64,000 nucleotides of DNA from Runella rosea (GCF_003325355.1 NZ_CP030850.1:2604001-2668000); one strand, 5' to 3'. Shown: positions 16,963 through 27,239, numbered from the stretch's first letter. Notes: generated by a model from the sequence alone, not told the origin. Translations and numbers: made by a program.

Positions 16963-18603
16963 ATGAAGAAACTAGTATTTTTAATATTTATCCCATTATT
17001 CGCTCATTCACAAGGAGTTATCAACAGAAAGCTTAAAAAAGCCCTTAATCAACTTGATTCCAATCAAATCAAAGCCCATGTAGCGTATTTGGCCGATGAT
17101 AAATTAAAAGGGCGTATGCCAGGGCAGGAAGGCTACCAACTGGCGGTGGATTATGTAACCAACCAATTCAAAACCATTGGGCTACAGCCCGCAGGAGAAG
17201 AGAATGGATATACCCAAAAAGTGATTTTGCGGAAGTCTATCCTAAAAAAGGAGGGTTTAGCGCTGCGCTTGAATCTGAAAACTGGCGAGACAAAAACCTT
17301 AGAATACGGCACTGAATTCCTGATATTTCCACATCCCGAAAAAACTTCGATCGAGATTTCAGCCCCGATGGTGTTTGTCGGTGCGGGGTTTGATAGGCCC
17401 GAAATGGGCTTTAAAGACTATGAAAACATTGACGTAAAGGGCAAGGTAGTCGTAGTCATGAAAAAAGTACCGGATAGCCTCGCGGCCAATGTAAAGCTGC
17501 ACCTCAACTACGCCGCCACCACCCAAGAATATGCGATAAAAAACGGAGCTATCGGCATTATAACTTGCAACTACGCCACCAGCGCGGTACAATTCAAAGC
17601 CCAAGGCAGCACCCTGACTTCTGCTGGGCAAACCGCCTCTATGGATGAACAAGGAAAAGTGGTTGGCTCTATTTCGCACCGTGGGTTGCCATTACAAATT
17701 GCGGGAGCGATTTCGGTAAAAATGTTAAGTGACTTATTAAAAGCCGAAGGGTTAGATTTTGAAAAAATCGGACAAAGGATGGAACGCGGCGAAAACGTAA
17801 GCATTCCTCTTACGTCCACCCTTCAATCAAGCTATACGACTCAACACGAAGACTTCGTAAGCTATAATATCATTGGAAAAATAGATGGCAGCGACGCCCA
17901 ACTTAAGAATGAATACGTAGTTCATACCGCCCACTTAGACCACCTTGGCATCGGGAAAGCGGTCAACGGTGATTCCATTTATAACGGTGCGCACGACAAT
18001 GCCTCGGGAGTGGCGTGTAGTCTGGAGATGGCCCGTATATACGCCCATCTGAAGGAAAAGCCCAAGCGCTCGGTGCTTTTTGTGATTGTCACAGCCGAAG
18101 AAATGGGGCTGCTCGGCTCGGCCTATTTTGCCGCCCATCCCACGGTACCCAAGGAGACAATGGTCGCGAATGTAAATACCGATATGCCAACCATTATTGC
18201 CCCGTTGGAATCTATTTCGGCCTTAGGTGCGGAGCACAGCAGTTTATCGACGGTGGTAGCTCAGGCTGCCAAAGCCCTCAAATTGGGCGTTGAACCCGAT
18301 TTAGAGCCCAAAGAGGGGCGTTTTGTGCGCAGTGACCAATACAGTTTCGTACGAGCAGGAATTCCAGCGTTGCACGTCAAATACGGTAGCAAAACTTCAT
18401 TACCAAACTTTAATTTGCTAGAATCGGTCAAAAAATGGCGTGAAGCCACTTATCATAAAACCGCCGATAACTTCAACGGCGGTACGTTTTACTGGTCGGC
18501 AGGCCGCAAATACGCCCAACTTAATTTTTTGATTGGCTATCTAGTAGCTCAAAATCCCGCAAGACCCACTTGGAAGAAGGGGGATTTTTTTGAGGTGAGA
18601 TAG
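16963..18603 (+). CDS. M28-family zinc metallopeptidase, exported
   Basis: A 546-aa aminopeptidase-type enzyme, probably periplasmic or secreted. The signal peptide ends near residue 17 (FIPLFAHSQ). The region ~40-330 includes a PA-type insert (VKGKVVVVMKKV, AIKNGAIGIITCNY). The di-zinc site is visible in order: TAHLDHLG, NGAHDNASGVACSLEMARI, the catalytic pair in TAEEMGLLGSAYF, VNTDMP and TYHKTADN. It stands alone behind a TAnnTTTG box. Confidence 0.93.
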   Translation: MKKLVFLIFIPLFAHSQGVINRKLKKALNQLDSNQIKAHVAYLADDKLKGRMPGQEGYQLAVDYVTNQFKTIGLQPAGEENGYTQKVILRKSILKKEGLALRLNLKTGETKTLEYGTEFLIFPHPEKTSIEISAPMVFVGAGFDRPEMGFKDYENIDVKGKVVVVMKKVPDSLAANVKLHLNYAATTQEYAIKNGAIGIITCNYATSAVQFKAQGSTLTSAGQTASMDEQGKVVGSISHRGLPLQIAGAISVKMLSDLLKAEGLDFEKIGQRMERGENVSIPLTSTLQSSYTTQHEDFVSYNIIGKIDGSDAQLKNEYVVHTAHLDHLGIGKAVNGDSIYNGAHDNASGVACSLEMARIYAHLKEKPKRSVLFVIVTAEEMGLLGSAYFAAHPTVPKETMVANVNTDMPTIIAPLESISALGAEHSSLSTVVAQAAKALKLGVEPDLEPKEGRFVRSDQYSFVRAGIPALHVKYGSKTSLPNFNLLESVKKWREATYHKTADNFNGGTFYWSAGRKYAQLNFLIGYLVAQNPARPTWKKGDFFEVR

Positions 18604-18711
18604 GGTTTGTAAACGAGATACTGTGGGCGCTTAATTCCAATAATACACTCCGCATCAGAATCTTATATGTTTTGATGTAGTAAACCACATTTGCTTTAAA
18701 ATCAAGTTGAC

Positions 18712-19068
18712 ATGAAAAAGAATAAAATAGAAAACCACGTCAAATATGGATTGGAGGCTATTGATGATGGTCTTACAATAGAGGTTAATCTAAAAAAACT
18801 CCTATTAATGTACAAGACGTTTGAAGAGTTGATAAGTTTCTTTCATCAACCCGGACATTATACTAAAATAGAAGATATTGAAGAATTCATGGGAAATAAG
18901 AATACAGGAATGTTTTCGATTTTAAGTCAAATTTACTACCAAGATTTTGATGGGATTTTGCCCCAAAATATAAAAGACATTTTAGAAAGCGATGAATTCT
19001 ATAACCCTGTAAAACAGTATTACAAGACTAAGTCGGATCTGCATCCTTCTGATGGATACCCGACTTAA
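18712..19068 (+). CDS. Hypothetical 118-aa protein
   Basis: A small, acidic and probably helical cytoplasmic protein (VNLKKLLLMYKTFEELISFFHQ, IEDIEEFMG, IYYQDFDGILPQNIKDILESDEF). No family recognised. It is AT-rich relative to the neighbours, has no signal peptide, and is convergent with the aminotransferase-fold gene, 20 nt away. Coding is supported by its ATG start, amino-acid composition and lack of an overlapping better frame. Confidence 0.6.
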   Translation: MKKNKIENHVKYGLEAIDDGLTIEVNLKKLLLMYKTFEELISFFHQPGHYTKIEDIEEFMGNKNTGMFSILSQIYYQDFDGILPQNIKDILESDEFYNPVKQYYKTKSDLHPSDGYPT

Positions 19069-19088
19069 CTCATCGAATGATTATTTAT

Positions 19089-20345
19089 TTACGCCAATTC
19101 CTTCAACGCTTTCACAAACGTATCCAACTCCTCGGTAGTGGTGAATATGTGCGGGGTCACGCGTACGCCGTGGACGTTGGCGTAGTCTATGGCAACGGTC
19201 CAGATTTTGTATTTTTCCATGAGGGTTTTGGCGAGGTCGGCGGGTTTGAGCTTGGTCACGCCCACGTTAGCAATGGCTCCGTGGCGTTTGGGGTCGGCGG
19301 GCGTATTAACCACAATACTGAGATGATTTCTTACCTGCGCCGTCCAATAACTTTGCAGGTAGCGCAATCGCGCTTCTTTGCGCTGAATACCGATTTTTTG
19401 ATGAAACTTGATGGCATCCGCCAATGCTAAGTCGGTATGCACGGGGTGAGTACCTGTGTGATTAAGTTTACGAATATCATCATCGGCGTAGCCTGTTTCG
19501 CCAATCAGTGGCCAAATCTGCTTGATTTTGTCTTTTTTTACGTACAGCAAACCCGCGCCCAGCGGACACCCCAGCCACTTGTGCAGACTGCTGCCGTAAT
19601 AATCGCAATGCAGGTCGGGAATTTTGAAATCAAAATGACCTACGGCATGCGCGCCATCCACCATTACCTCAACGCCTTTGGCGTGGGCCATATCGGCGAT
19701 TTTTTGCACTGGCAAAATCTGTCCCGTAATATTGATGATGTGACACACCATCAACAGACGCGTTTTGGACGTAATGGCCTGCGCGTACAATTCTACAATT
19801 TCTTCATCCGATTTGGGATGATTGGGCACAGAAATGATTTTGTTGACAATGCCGTAACGACGCGCCTGCTGTTTGAACATATCAATCATTGCGCCGTAAT
19901 CTTGCATCGCCATTACTACTTCATCGCCCGCTTTCCAGTCGATTCCCGAAATAATGGTATCCAATGACTCCGTCGTATTGCGGGTAATAATCACTTCTTC
20001 GTGCGACGCTCCGACCAATTCGGCCAATTGTTTGCGCACTGCCAATTTATCGTCAAACTGCCGCGTCCGCATGTAGTAAGACGAAATGGGATTGATGTCG
20101 CGGATGTGCTGAATATACGACTCTAGTACTTCATTAGACGCCAACACATAATAGCCGTTTTCAAGATGAATAAAATCTTTCGTAACCGTGAAACCTTTCC
20201 GTAATTCTGACCAAAATTCCTCTTTTTGAGCTACCTGCTCAGGTGTTTGGGAAGCAATGGCAGGCAAAAGCGCATCAATGTTGACGGAAGGTAGGGCCGC
20301 TAACCCAGTCAGCGATTGAAGAAATTGGCGTTTATTAAGAAGCAT
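19089..20345 (-). CDS. Class V aminotransferase-fold PLP enzyme (isopenicillin-N-epimerase-like)
   Basis: 418 aa from the ATG at 20345, which places a twin-arginine-like export signal at the N-terminus (MLLNKRQFLQSLTGLAALPS); the longer frame to 20411 adds an unlikely extension. PLP-fold marks are ITRNTTESLDTIISGIDWKAGDEV, the Asp of VMVDGAHAVGHF, and the Schiff-base lysine in YYGSSLHKWLGCPLGAG. The family includes cysteine desulfurase-like and epimerase-like enzymes. An exported member suggests a role on envelope amino compounds, but the substrate is unknown. Confidence 0.87.
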   Translation of the reverse strand: MLLNKRQFLQSLTGLAALPSVNIDALLPAIASQTPEQVAQKEEFWSELRKGFTVTKDFIHLENGYYVLASNEVLESYIQHIRDINPISSYYMRTRQFDDKLAVRKQLAELVGASHEEVIITRNTTESLDTIISGIDWKAGDEVVMAMQDYGAMIDMFKQQARRYGIVNKIISVPNHPKSDEEIVELYAQAITSKTRLLMVCHIINITGQILPVQKIADMAHAKGVEVMVDGAHAVGHFDFKIPDLHCDYYGSSLHKWLGCPLGAGLLYVKKDKIKQIWPLIGETGYADDDIRKLNHTGTHPVHTDLALADAIKFHQKIGIQRKEARLRYLQSYWTAQVRNHLSIVVNTPADPKRHGAIANVGVTKLKPADLAKTLMEKYKIWTVAIDYANVHGVRVTPHIFTTTEELDTFVKALKELA

Positions 20346-20442
20346 GAAGAAGCAGAGATTCGTTGATGAAAGAGTCGGGAGTAAAAATAGAAAAATAAGA
20401 CGAAAGTACACCTACCAAGCCCAAGGTGGTCTTAACAAAAAA

Positions 20443-20487
20443 ACTGGGCGACATTCACGGATAAATTACCCATGCCTGTCGCCCAGT
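20443..20487 (-). terminator. Intrinsic terminator of the fasciclin gene
   Basis: ACTGGGCGACA (20443-20453) pairs with TGTCGCCCAGT (20477-20487) around a 23-nt loop. On the minus strand it is followed by a run of T residues. It lies 26 nt after the stop codon. Confidence 0.8.
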
Positions 20488-20513
20488 GATGTGGCCTGTT
20501 TATCGGCGCTTGT

Positions 20514-21032
20514 TTACTTTGGCATTACTACCGTGTCAATCACGTGAATCACGCCATTGCTACCTTTCAAATCAGTAGCTGTTACAGTTGCTTTTCCGCC
20601 TTTTTCGTCGGTCAAAATCACTTTTCCACCTTCAATCGAAGCCGTTAATTTTCCGCCAGCCACGGTTGTTAGTACTACTTTTCCCATACCTCCTTTGATG
20701 GCCGCCAAAACTTTGGTAGCATCAAGGTTTCCAGCTACTACGTGGTAAGTAAGAATACCCGCCAACGTCGCCTTGTTTGCAGGCTTGAGCAAGGTCTCTA
20801 CCGTTCCGGCAGGCAACTTAGCGAATGCCGCGTTGGTGGGCGCAAATACCGTAAAAGGCCCCGCTCCTTTCAATGTGGTTACCAAATCGGCAGCTTTTAC
20901 GGCCGCTACCAAGGTGGTGTGATCGGCCGAACCGATGGCAATGTCAACAACGTCTTTTTTGTCTTGCGCCATGGCACTTACGGCAAACAGGCTTACTGCA
21001 AAAGCGAGAATGGTGTTTTTAACTGATTTCAT
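20514..21032 (-). CDS. Secreted fasciclin (FAS1) domain protein
   Basis: 172 aa: a signal peptide ([11 protein letters not shown], end near residue 22), then one FAS1 domain. The domain shows H1 ([19 protein letters not shown]), the YHVVAG motif and the closing [19 protein letters not shown]1 proteins are cell-surface adhesion modules. It is a monocistronic gene with its own terminator, which fits an abundant envelope protein. Confidence 0.95.
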   Translation of the reverse strand: MKSVKNTILAFAVSLFAVSAMAQDKKDVVDIAIGSADHTTLVAAVKAADLVTTLKGAGPFTVFAPTNAAFAKLPAGTVETLLKPANKATLAGILTYHVVAGNLDATKVLAAIKGGMGKVVLTTVAGGKLTASIEGGKVILTDEKGGKATVTATDLKGSNGVIHVIDTVVMPK

Positions 21033-21249
21033 TGTTGGTTTTTAGTTTTGTCAATAGTATAAAATGATACTACGACTGATGAACAGGTTGTTCGCGCAAT
21101 TGTTTTGTTAAATTTTTACTCTATAATACCAACCAACGATTATCCCGAAAACGCATCTGTGGGAGGGAATCGGTCTTTATGCTTCTCTATACACATAATG
21201 ACTTAAGTCATTTTCTGGCGTTAGCACAAAAACTATCTTTATAAAATGC

Positions 21250-21257
21250 TACTTTTG
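21250..21257 (+). promoter_or_regulatory. -7 box TACTTTTG of the metal-efflux operon
   Basis: An exact TAnnTTTG match. Only four bases separate it from an in-frame GTG (21262), and ten from the ATG at 21268, so the transcript would have almost no leader. Confidence 0.55.
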
Positions 21258-21267
21258 CACCGTGAAA

Positions 21268-21648
21268 ATGCTTATCTCAAGATTTTTGTTAATCATCTAC
21301 CTCTTTTCAGCAACGGAACTCAACCAGTTGTTGAAGTTACCGGTGCTTGTGATGCATTTTCAGGAACATCAACAAAAGTGCCCATCCATTTCGTTTTTTC
21401 AATTCTTACACCATCACTACGCCATCAATCACGCAGATGACGGCGATACCGACCGGGACAATAAACTGCCTTTCCAATCACACGACAACTGTAGTTCGTT
21501 TCAAGCTCCTCTTTACTTCTTTCTGAGTTTTACGCCTTTATCACCAAGCATTACGATTATCAAAGAAGGAAATCCTTCTTATTACACCTCTGCGCATATT
21601 TTGGCCGCCCACCTCTCTACCATTTGGCAGCCACCTCGATTCATTTAA
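21268..21648 (+). CDS. Small His-rich exported protein leading the metal-efflux operon
   Basis: 126 aa from the ATG at 21268 (a GTG two codons upstream is possible). An N-terminal hydrophobic segment (LISRFLLIIYLFSATEL) is followed by a His/Asp-rich stretch (VMHFQEHQQKC, LHHHYAINHADDGDTDRDNKLPFQSHDNC) that could bind metal ions. Similar small proteins often precede CzcA genes in the Bacteroidota, so a periplasmic metal-binding or sensing role is inferred. It ends 87 nt before the pump gene. Confidence 0.7.
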   Translation: MLISRFLLIIYLFSATELNQLLKLPVLVMHFQEHQQKCPSISFFQFLHHHYAINHADDGDTDRDNKLPFQSHDNCSSFQAPLYFFLSFTPLSPSITIIKEGNPSYYTSAHILAAHLSTIWQPPRFI

Positions 21649-21735
21649 TGAAACATTTTTGAGATGTATGTCTCCCTATTTATCCTTCATCAAGTGCGAT
21701 GAGGGTGTTCTGTTGTTTCATTAAATTCTATTTTC

Positions 21736-24700
21736 ATGCTAAATTCAATCATTGAGTTTTCCGTCAGGAATAAACTCATCGTCGGGCTGTTTGTCATTGC
21801 GCTCCTTGGCTATGGTACCTACGAAGTTACCAAACTGCCCATTGACGCCGTTCCCGACATTACCAACAATCAGGTTCAGGTCATTACCATTGCTCCGTCT
21901 TTTGGGGCGACCGACATAGAACGTCTCGTTACGTTTCCCATTGAGCAAGCCAACAGCAACATATCGGGAATGCACGAAATCCGAAGCTTTTCCCGATTTG
22001 GGTTATCGCTCGTGACCATCGTATTTGACGACGCAACTGATATTTACTGGGCACGCCAACAGGTAGCGGAACGTTTGCAAAAAGTGCAATCCGTTATTCC
22101 ACAGGGAGTTGGTGTGCCTGAATTGGGCCCTGTTACAACGGGTTTGGGCGAAATTTATCAGTACGTGGTGCGTCCCAAAGACGGCTACGAAGGAAAATAC
22201 AACGAAACCGACCTGCGTACTATTCAGGATTGGATTGTGCGACGACAATTGTTGGGCGTCAAAGGCGTGGCCGAAGTAAGCAGTTTTGGGGGAAAACTCA
22301 AACAGTATTCCATCGAAGTGGACCCCGCCAAATTACAGGCCAACAACATCACCATCAACGACGTTTTTAAAGCCCTCGAAAACAACAACCAAAACACGGG
22401 CGGCTCGTACATCGAAAAAGCTTCCACCGTTTTGTACATCCGCAGCGAAGGCTTGGTGGGTGGCATGGACGACATCAAAAACATCTCCATCAAAAGCCTC
22501 AGCGGTGGCACGCCCCTGTTCATCGGCGACGTAGCCGACGTAAAAATCGGCTTTGCCACTCGTTTTGGGGCTATGACTTACAACGACCAAGGCGAAGTAG
22601 CGGGTGCCGTGGTAATGATGTTGAAAGGTGCCAACAGCAGCGAGGTGATTAAATTGGTGAAGGAACGCATTGCCCAAATTCAGAAAACCCTGCCCGAAGG
22701 CGTGGTCATTGAACCGTTTTTGGACAGAACCAAAATGGTAAACAACGCCATTGGAACGGTTGAGAAAAACCTCTTAGAAGGGGCGTTGATTGTCATTTTT
22801 GTGTTGGTGCTGTTTCTGGGAAATTTCCGAGCAGGGCTTTTGGTGGCATCAGTGATTCCGTTGGCGATGCTGTTTGCCATCATTATGATGAATCTCTTCG
22901 GCGTCAGCGGCAACTTGATGAGTTTGGGAGCGCTGGATTTTGGGTTGATTGTGGACGGGGCGGTGATTATTGTCGAAGCCGTCATGCACCAACTCTCTCA
23001 CAATAAGAAATTTAGCGGGGTGTCGCAACTCAGTCAGCCGCAGATGGATGCTGAGGTAAATCAATCAGCGGGTAAGATGATGAACAGCGCCGTATTTGGT
23101 CAAATCATCATTTTGGTGGTGTATCTGCCTATTTTTACCTTGCAGGGCATCGAAGGCAAAATGTTCAAACCCATGGCGCAGACGGTGGCGTTTGCGTTGT
23201 TGGGGGCGTTTATATTATCACTGACCTACATTCCGATGATGAGTGCGGTGTTTTTGAGTAAAAAAATAAAACACGACCTCAACTTCTCGGACCGACTCAT
23301 GGCTAAAGTAGAAAATGCCTACCAAAATGCGTTGAACAAAGTCGTTAGTTTTCCTAAAACGGTCTTAATCGCTACCATTTCCCTTTTTGTTTTGGCTCTT
23401 TTTGTGTTTTCGACCTTGGGTGGCGAGTTCATTCCAGCCCTCGAAGAAGGCGACTTTGCCGTTGACACGAGGGTATTGACGGGAAGCAACTTAACCACAA
23501 CCATTGCCAATACCCAAAAAGCCGCCCATATTCTCAAAAGTCGTTTTCCCGAAGTGGAAAAAGTGGTGACCAAAATAGGCAGCGGAGAAGTTCCCACCGA
23601 CCCCATGCCCATGGAAGCCAGCGATATGATGGTGATTTTGAAGGACAAAAGCGAATGGACTTCGGCAAAAACATTTAACGAATTGGCCGAAAAAATGGGA
23701 ATGGCCTTGGCCGAAATCCCCGGCGTGACGGCTGGTTTTCAGTATCCGGTGCAGATGCGTTTCAACGAACTGATGACGGGGGCGCGGCAGGATGTGGTTT
23801 GTAAGATTTTTGGGGAAGATTTGGATACCTTGGCGGCTTATGCTCATCAATTGGGCGGTCTCATCAACACCGTGGAAGGGGCAAAAAACCTTTACGTGGA
23901 GGCGGTATCGGGAATGCCGCAAATCATTATTCAGTACAACAGAAATGCCATTGCCCAATACAATCTCAACATCGCAGACATCAATCGGGTGGTAAATACG
24001 GCTTTTGCGGGGCAAAGTAGTGGAATGGTGTTCGAAGGCGAAAAGCGCTTCGATTTGGTTGTACGCCTTGGCGGTGAGCAAAAAAAGGACGTGACTGCCG
24101 TTCAAAATCTGCTGATTCCCACACCACAGGGAACGCAAGTTCCACTGTATCAACTGGCCGACGTTCAAATCAAAGAAGGACCAAACCAAATACAGCGCGA
24201 AGATGCCAAACGTAGAATTGTGGTAGGCTTCAACGTTCGTGGCCGCGATGTACAGACGATTGTGACTGAATTGCAGGCTAAAGTAGAAAAGCAAATTCGC
24301 TTTCCTGCGGGCTATTATGTGACCTACGGCGGGGCATTTGAAAACCTTAATGCGGCCAAAGAACGCCTGATGATTGCCGTACCCGTGTCGCTGATTCTGA
24401 TATTTTTACTGCTGTTTTTTGCCTTCAATTCGGTCAAACAAGGTTTGCTGATTTACTCGGCCATTCCGCTGTCGGCCATCGGCGGTATTTTGTTTTTGGC
24501 CATGCGTGGGATGCCGTTCAGCATCAGCGCAGGCGTAGGATTCATCGCGCTATTTGGCGTGGCAGTATTGAATGGTATCGTGCTGATTGCGGAATTTAAC
24601 CGTCTCAAAGCGAGCGGATTGGATGATACAAGAAGCATTATTCTGAACGGCACCAAAGTACGCCTTCGCCCCGTTTTGATGACGGCTTTTGTGGCCTCTT

Positions 24701-26082
24701 TAGGCTTTTTGCCGATGGCCCTCAGCAACGGCGCGGGGGCCGAAGTGCAACGTCCATTGGCTACGGTCGTGATTGGCGGGCTGTTGATTGCCACATTTTT
24801 GACGCTGTTTGTACTGCCCGTTTTATACATGGTGTTTGAAAAAGTGGGGGTAAAACCTCCTAAAATAACACCGGCCGCAACACTTCTGGTTTTAGGATTA
24901 TCACTTTGGGGCAAACATACTCAAGCCCAAACGCCCATTACCTTGCAGGCAGCCATTGATACAGCGCTGAAAAACAACTTATCGGTAAAAAACGAAAAGC
25001 TTATTTCTACCTACCAACAGGCATTGATAAAAACGGCCAAGAATTTGCCGCAGGCCAATGCAACCGCCGAAATCGGGCAAATCAACAGTGCGTATGTTGA
25101 CTCAAAAATCGGCATCGGGCAGGCGTTCAGTTTTCCGAAAGTTTATAACACCCAAAAAAATCTGTTGAATGAGGAATGGAAACGAAGTCTTTTGGCGGTC
25201 AACGTACGGGAAGTTTTGTTGAAAAAACAGGTGACGCAGGTTTTTTACGGCTTGCTGTACCTGCAACAAAAGCGGCAATTGCTGCAATTTGCCGATACGC
25301 TTTACACCGATTTTTTCAAAAGGGCCGAATTGCGTTTGTCGAAAGGTGAAAGCAATGTGCTGGAAAAAGCCACTGCCGAAACCCAGTTGGGACAAATCAC
25401 GACGCAACTCAATCAGCTTTTGCAGGACATTGACATGATGCAGTTGCAGTTTCAGTTATTGCTTAATACATCCACCCCTTTTACCCCTTCTGCTAACAAT
25501 TTCAAACTCGCAAGAACGGCTACTGAGTTGTCGTTGAACGAGCACCCGTTTATGCAATTGCTGAAACAACAGCAAGCCATTGCGGCTGCTTCTGTTGAGG
25601 TCGAAAAAGCACGATTACTTCCCAATCTTTCGGTAATGTACAACAACGGCAGTATTCGGGGCGTGGGGGCAGACAATAAAACTTATTCGGGCATTCACCG
25701 ATTCCAGTCGGTGCAGTTGGGCGTTGGGATTCCCATTTTTACGGCAGCACAAAAAGCCCAAATCAACAGCGCCAAAGTGCTTCAACTCGTGGCTGAAAGC
25801 AATTATTCAGTGGGTTTGCAGTCATTGGATATTGAGTACAAAACAGCTCAAAATCAGTATGATAAATTCGCGCAAACGGTCGCTTATTTTGAAAATACGG
25901 CCTTGGCTAACGCCCGTTTGATTACGAACACGGCCAACCAACAACTCTTTGCGGGAAACATCAATTACCTCGAATGGGTACAATTGGTGAATCAGGCCAC
26001 GACGGTCCGAAACGACTACGTAGAAGCCGTTCGGAACCTGAATGAGGCCGTTATCCAACTCAATTATTTCAACAACAAATAG
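21736..26082 (+). CDS. czcA: CzcA/CusA-family RND heavy-metal pump fused to a TolC-like channel
   Basis: 1448 aa, against ~1040 for an unfused pump. Residues 1-~1035 are a complete HME-RND transporter: TM1 start (VRNKLIVGLFVIALLGYGTYEV), the porter domains, GALDFGLIVDGAVIIVEAVMHQL (proton-relay Asp residues) and the C-terminal TM bundle ending in LTLFVLPVLYMVFEKVG. A second hydrophobic stretch (AATLLVLGLSLWGKHTQAQ, ~1046-1065) looks like a former signal peptide ending in AQA. After it comes an outer-membrane-factor (TolC/CzcC) domain to the end (ITLQAAIDTALKNNLSVKNEKL, coiled helices). The porter text FNELMTGARQDVVCKIFG is closer to CzcA (Co/Zn/Cd) than CusA. It is followed 9 nt later by the adaptor gene. 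Confidence 0.93.
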   Translation: MLNSIIEFSVRNKLIVGLFVIALLGYGTYEVTKLPIDAVPDITNNQVQVITIAPSFGATDIERLVTFPIEQANSNISGMHEIRSFSRFGLSLVTIVFDDATDIYWARQQVAERLQKVQSVIPQGVGVPELGPVTTGLGEIYQYVVRPKDGYEGKYNETDLRTIQDWIVRRQLLGVKGVAEVSSFGGKLKQYSIEVDPAKLQANNITINDVFKALENNNQNTGGSYIEKASTVLYIRSEGLVGGMDDIKNISIKSLSGGTPLFIGDVADVKIGFATRFGAMTYNDQGEVAGAVVMMLKGANSSEVIKLVKERIAQIQKTLPEGVVIEPFLDRTKMVNNAIGTVEKNLLEGALIVIFVLVLFLGNFRAGLLVASVIPLAMLFAIIMMNLFGVSGNLMSLGALDFGLIVDGAVIIVEAVMHQLSHNKKFSGVSQLSQPQMDAEVNQSAGKMMNSAVFGQIIILVVYLPIFTLQGIEGKMFKPMAQTVAFALLGAFILSLTYIPMMSAVFLSKKIKHDLNFSDRLMAKVENAYQNALNKVVSFPKTVLIATISLFVLALFVFSTLGGEFIPALEEGDFAVDTRVLTGSNLTTTIANTQKAAHILKSRFPEVEKVVTKIGSGEVPTDPMPMEASDMMVILKDKSEWTSAKTFNELAEKMGMALAEIPGVTAGFQYPVQMRFNELMTGARQDVVCKIFGEDLDTLAAYAHQLGGLINTVEGAKNLYVEAVSGMPQIIIQYNRNAIAQYNLNIADINRVVNTAFAGQSSGMVFEGEKRFDLVVRLGGEQKKDVTAVQNLLIPTPQGTQVPLYQLADVQIKEGPNQIQREDAKRRIVVGFNVRGRDVQTIVTELQAKVEKQIRFPAGYYVTYGGAFENLNAAKERLMIAVPVSLILIFLLLFFAFNSVKQGLLIYSAIPLSAIGGILFLAMRGMPFSISAGVGFIALFGVAVLNGIVLIAEFNRLKASGLDDTRSIILNGTKVRLRPVLMTAFVASLGFLPMALSNGAGAEVQRPLATVVIGGLLIATFLTLFVLPVLYMVFEKVGVKPPKITPAATLLVLGLSLWGKHTQAQTPITLQAAIDTALKNNLSVKNEKLISTYQQALIKTAKNLPQANATAEIGQINSAYVDSKIGIGQAFSFPKVYNTQKNLLNEEWKRSLLAVNVREVLLKKQVTQVFYGLLYLQQKRQLLQFADTLYTDFFKRAELRLSKGESNVLEKATAETQLGQITTQLNQLLQDIDMMQLQFQLLLNTSTPFTPSANNFKLARTATELSLNEHPFMQLLKQQQAIAAASVEVEKARLLPNLSVMYNNGSIRGVGADNKTYSGIHRFQSVQLGVGIPIFTAAQKAQINSAKVLQLVAESNYSVGLQSLDIEYKTAQNQYDKFAQTVAYFENTALANARLITNTANQQLFAGNINYLEWVQLVNQATTVRNDYVEAVRNLNEAVIQLNYFNNK

Positions 26083-26091
26083 ACAATCACC

Positions 26092-27219
26092 ATGAAAAAT
26101 ACACTCATATTCAGCGCATTAGTTGGCTTATTGACCGCCTGCGGAAGCAAAACAACCGAAGAACAAACCACCACCGCACCAGCCAACGAAAACATCATCC
26201 AACTTACCGAAATTCAAATCAAAAACGCAGGAATCGTGACGGGAAGTTTGGAGCAAAAGCAGATTTCGTCGGTGCTGAAAGTCAACGGAAAAATAGAAGT
26301 ACCGCCCCAAAACGTGGTTTCCATCAGCGTACCGATGGGTGGTTATCTGAAAAACACGGACTTGCTGGTGGGAATGAACGTGCGCAAAGGGCAACTTTTG
26401 GCCGTGATTGAAGACCAGCAATACATTCAGTTGCAGCAGGATTATTTGACGGCCAAATCCAAAATCAATTTCTTAGAAAACGAGTACCTGCGCCAAAAAG
26501 ACCTCAACCAAAGCAAAGCGAGCAGTGACAAGGTCTATCAGCAGTCGGAAGCGGAATTTAGAGGGCAGCGGGTATTGTTGAGTGCCTTGGCCGAAAAATT
26601 GAAATTGGCGGGGATTAACCCCGAAAAGCTGGGGGAAAACAATATTTCTCGCACCATTAACATTTATTCGCCCATCAGCGGGTACGTGTCCAAAATCAAC
26701 AGCAACATCGGAAAGTACGTCTCGCCCACCGAAGTAATGTTTGAGCTCATCAATCCGACCGATATTCACTTGGCCTTGAAGGTGTTTGAAAAAGACGTAG
26801 ATAAACTTTTTATTGGTCAAAAAATCATGACGTTTACCAACAACCGCCCCGACAAAAGGTATGTTTCGGAAATCATCATGATTGGAAAAGACCTCACCGC
26901 CGACCGCGTGAGCGAGGTTCAGTGCCATTTCAAAAACTACGATAAGGCCCTCATTCCGGGTACATACATGAACGCCGAAGTGGAAATCAAAAACAACAGT
27001 GCCTACGTATTGCCCGAAGACGCCATTGTGCGCTACGAGGGCAAGCACTATGCTTTTATCAAGAAAGCCTCCAATGAATTTGAGATGAAAGAAGTACAAA
27101 TCGGCAACACCGAAAACGGCTTTACGGAGCTACTTAATCCCGACAAATCCAATCAATCCTTTGTAGTAAAAGGGGCATATGCGTTGTTGATGAGCCTTAA
27201 AAATAAGTCGGAGGAGTAA
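26092..27219 (+). CDS. czcB: RND periplasmic adaptor lipoprotein (CzcB-like)
   Basis: 375 aa; the membrane-fusion subunit linking the pump to the channel. The lipobox LLTAC puts the lipid on Cys17. Then follow a lipoyl/barrel-sandwich half (VISVPMGGYLKNTDLLVGMNVRKGQLLAVIED), an alpha-hairpin (~118-170), the second half (INIYSPISGYVSKINSNIGKYVSPTEVMFEL) and beta-barrel and membrane-proximal domains (VPEDAIV-like VLPEDAIVRYEGKHYAFIKK). It is co-transcribed with the fused pump and ends at a 15-bp hairpin. Confidence 0.94.
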   Translation: MKNTLIFSALVGLLTACGSKTTEEQTTTAPANENIIQLTEIQIKNAGIVTGSLEQKQISSVLKVNGKIEVPPQNVVSISVPMGGYLKNTDLLVGMNVRKGQLLAVIEDQQYIQLQQDYLTAKSKINFLENEYLRQKDLNQSKASSDKVYQQSEAEFRGQRVLLSALAEKLKLAGINPEKLGENNISRTINIYSPISGYVSKINSNIGKYVSPTEVMFELINPTDIHLALKVFEKDVDKLFIGQKIMTFTNNRPDKRYVSEIIMIGKDLTADRVSEVQCHFKNYDKALIPGTYMNAEVEIKNNSAYVLPEDAIVRYEGKHYAFIKKASNEFEMKEVQIGNTENGFTELLNPDKSNQSFVVKGAYALLMSLKNKSEE

Positions 27220-27239
27220 TTAAATCCGACCTACTGTCC

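Noticed and set aside
23491-24294. Long minus-strand open frame inside the pump gene
   Set aside because: It lies fully opposite a firmly identified coding region, has low-complexity Phe/His composition and no family marks.
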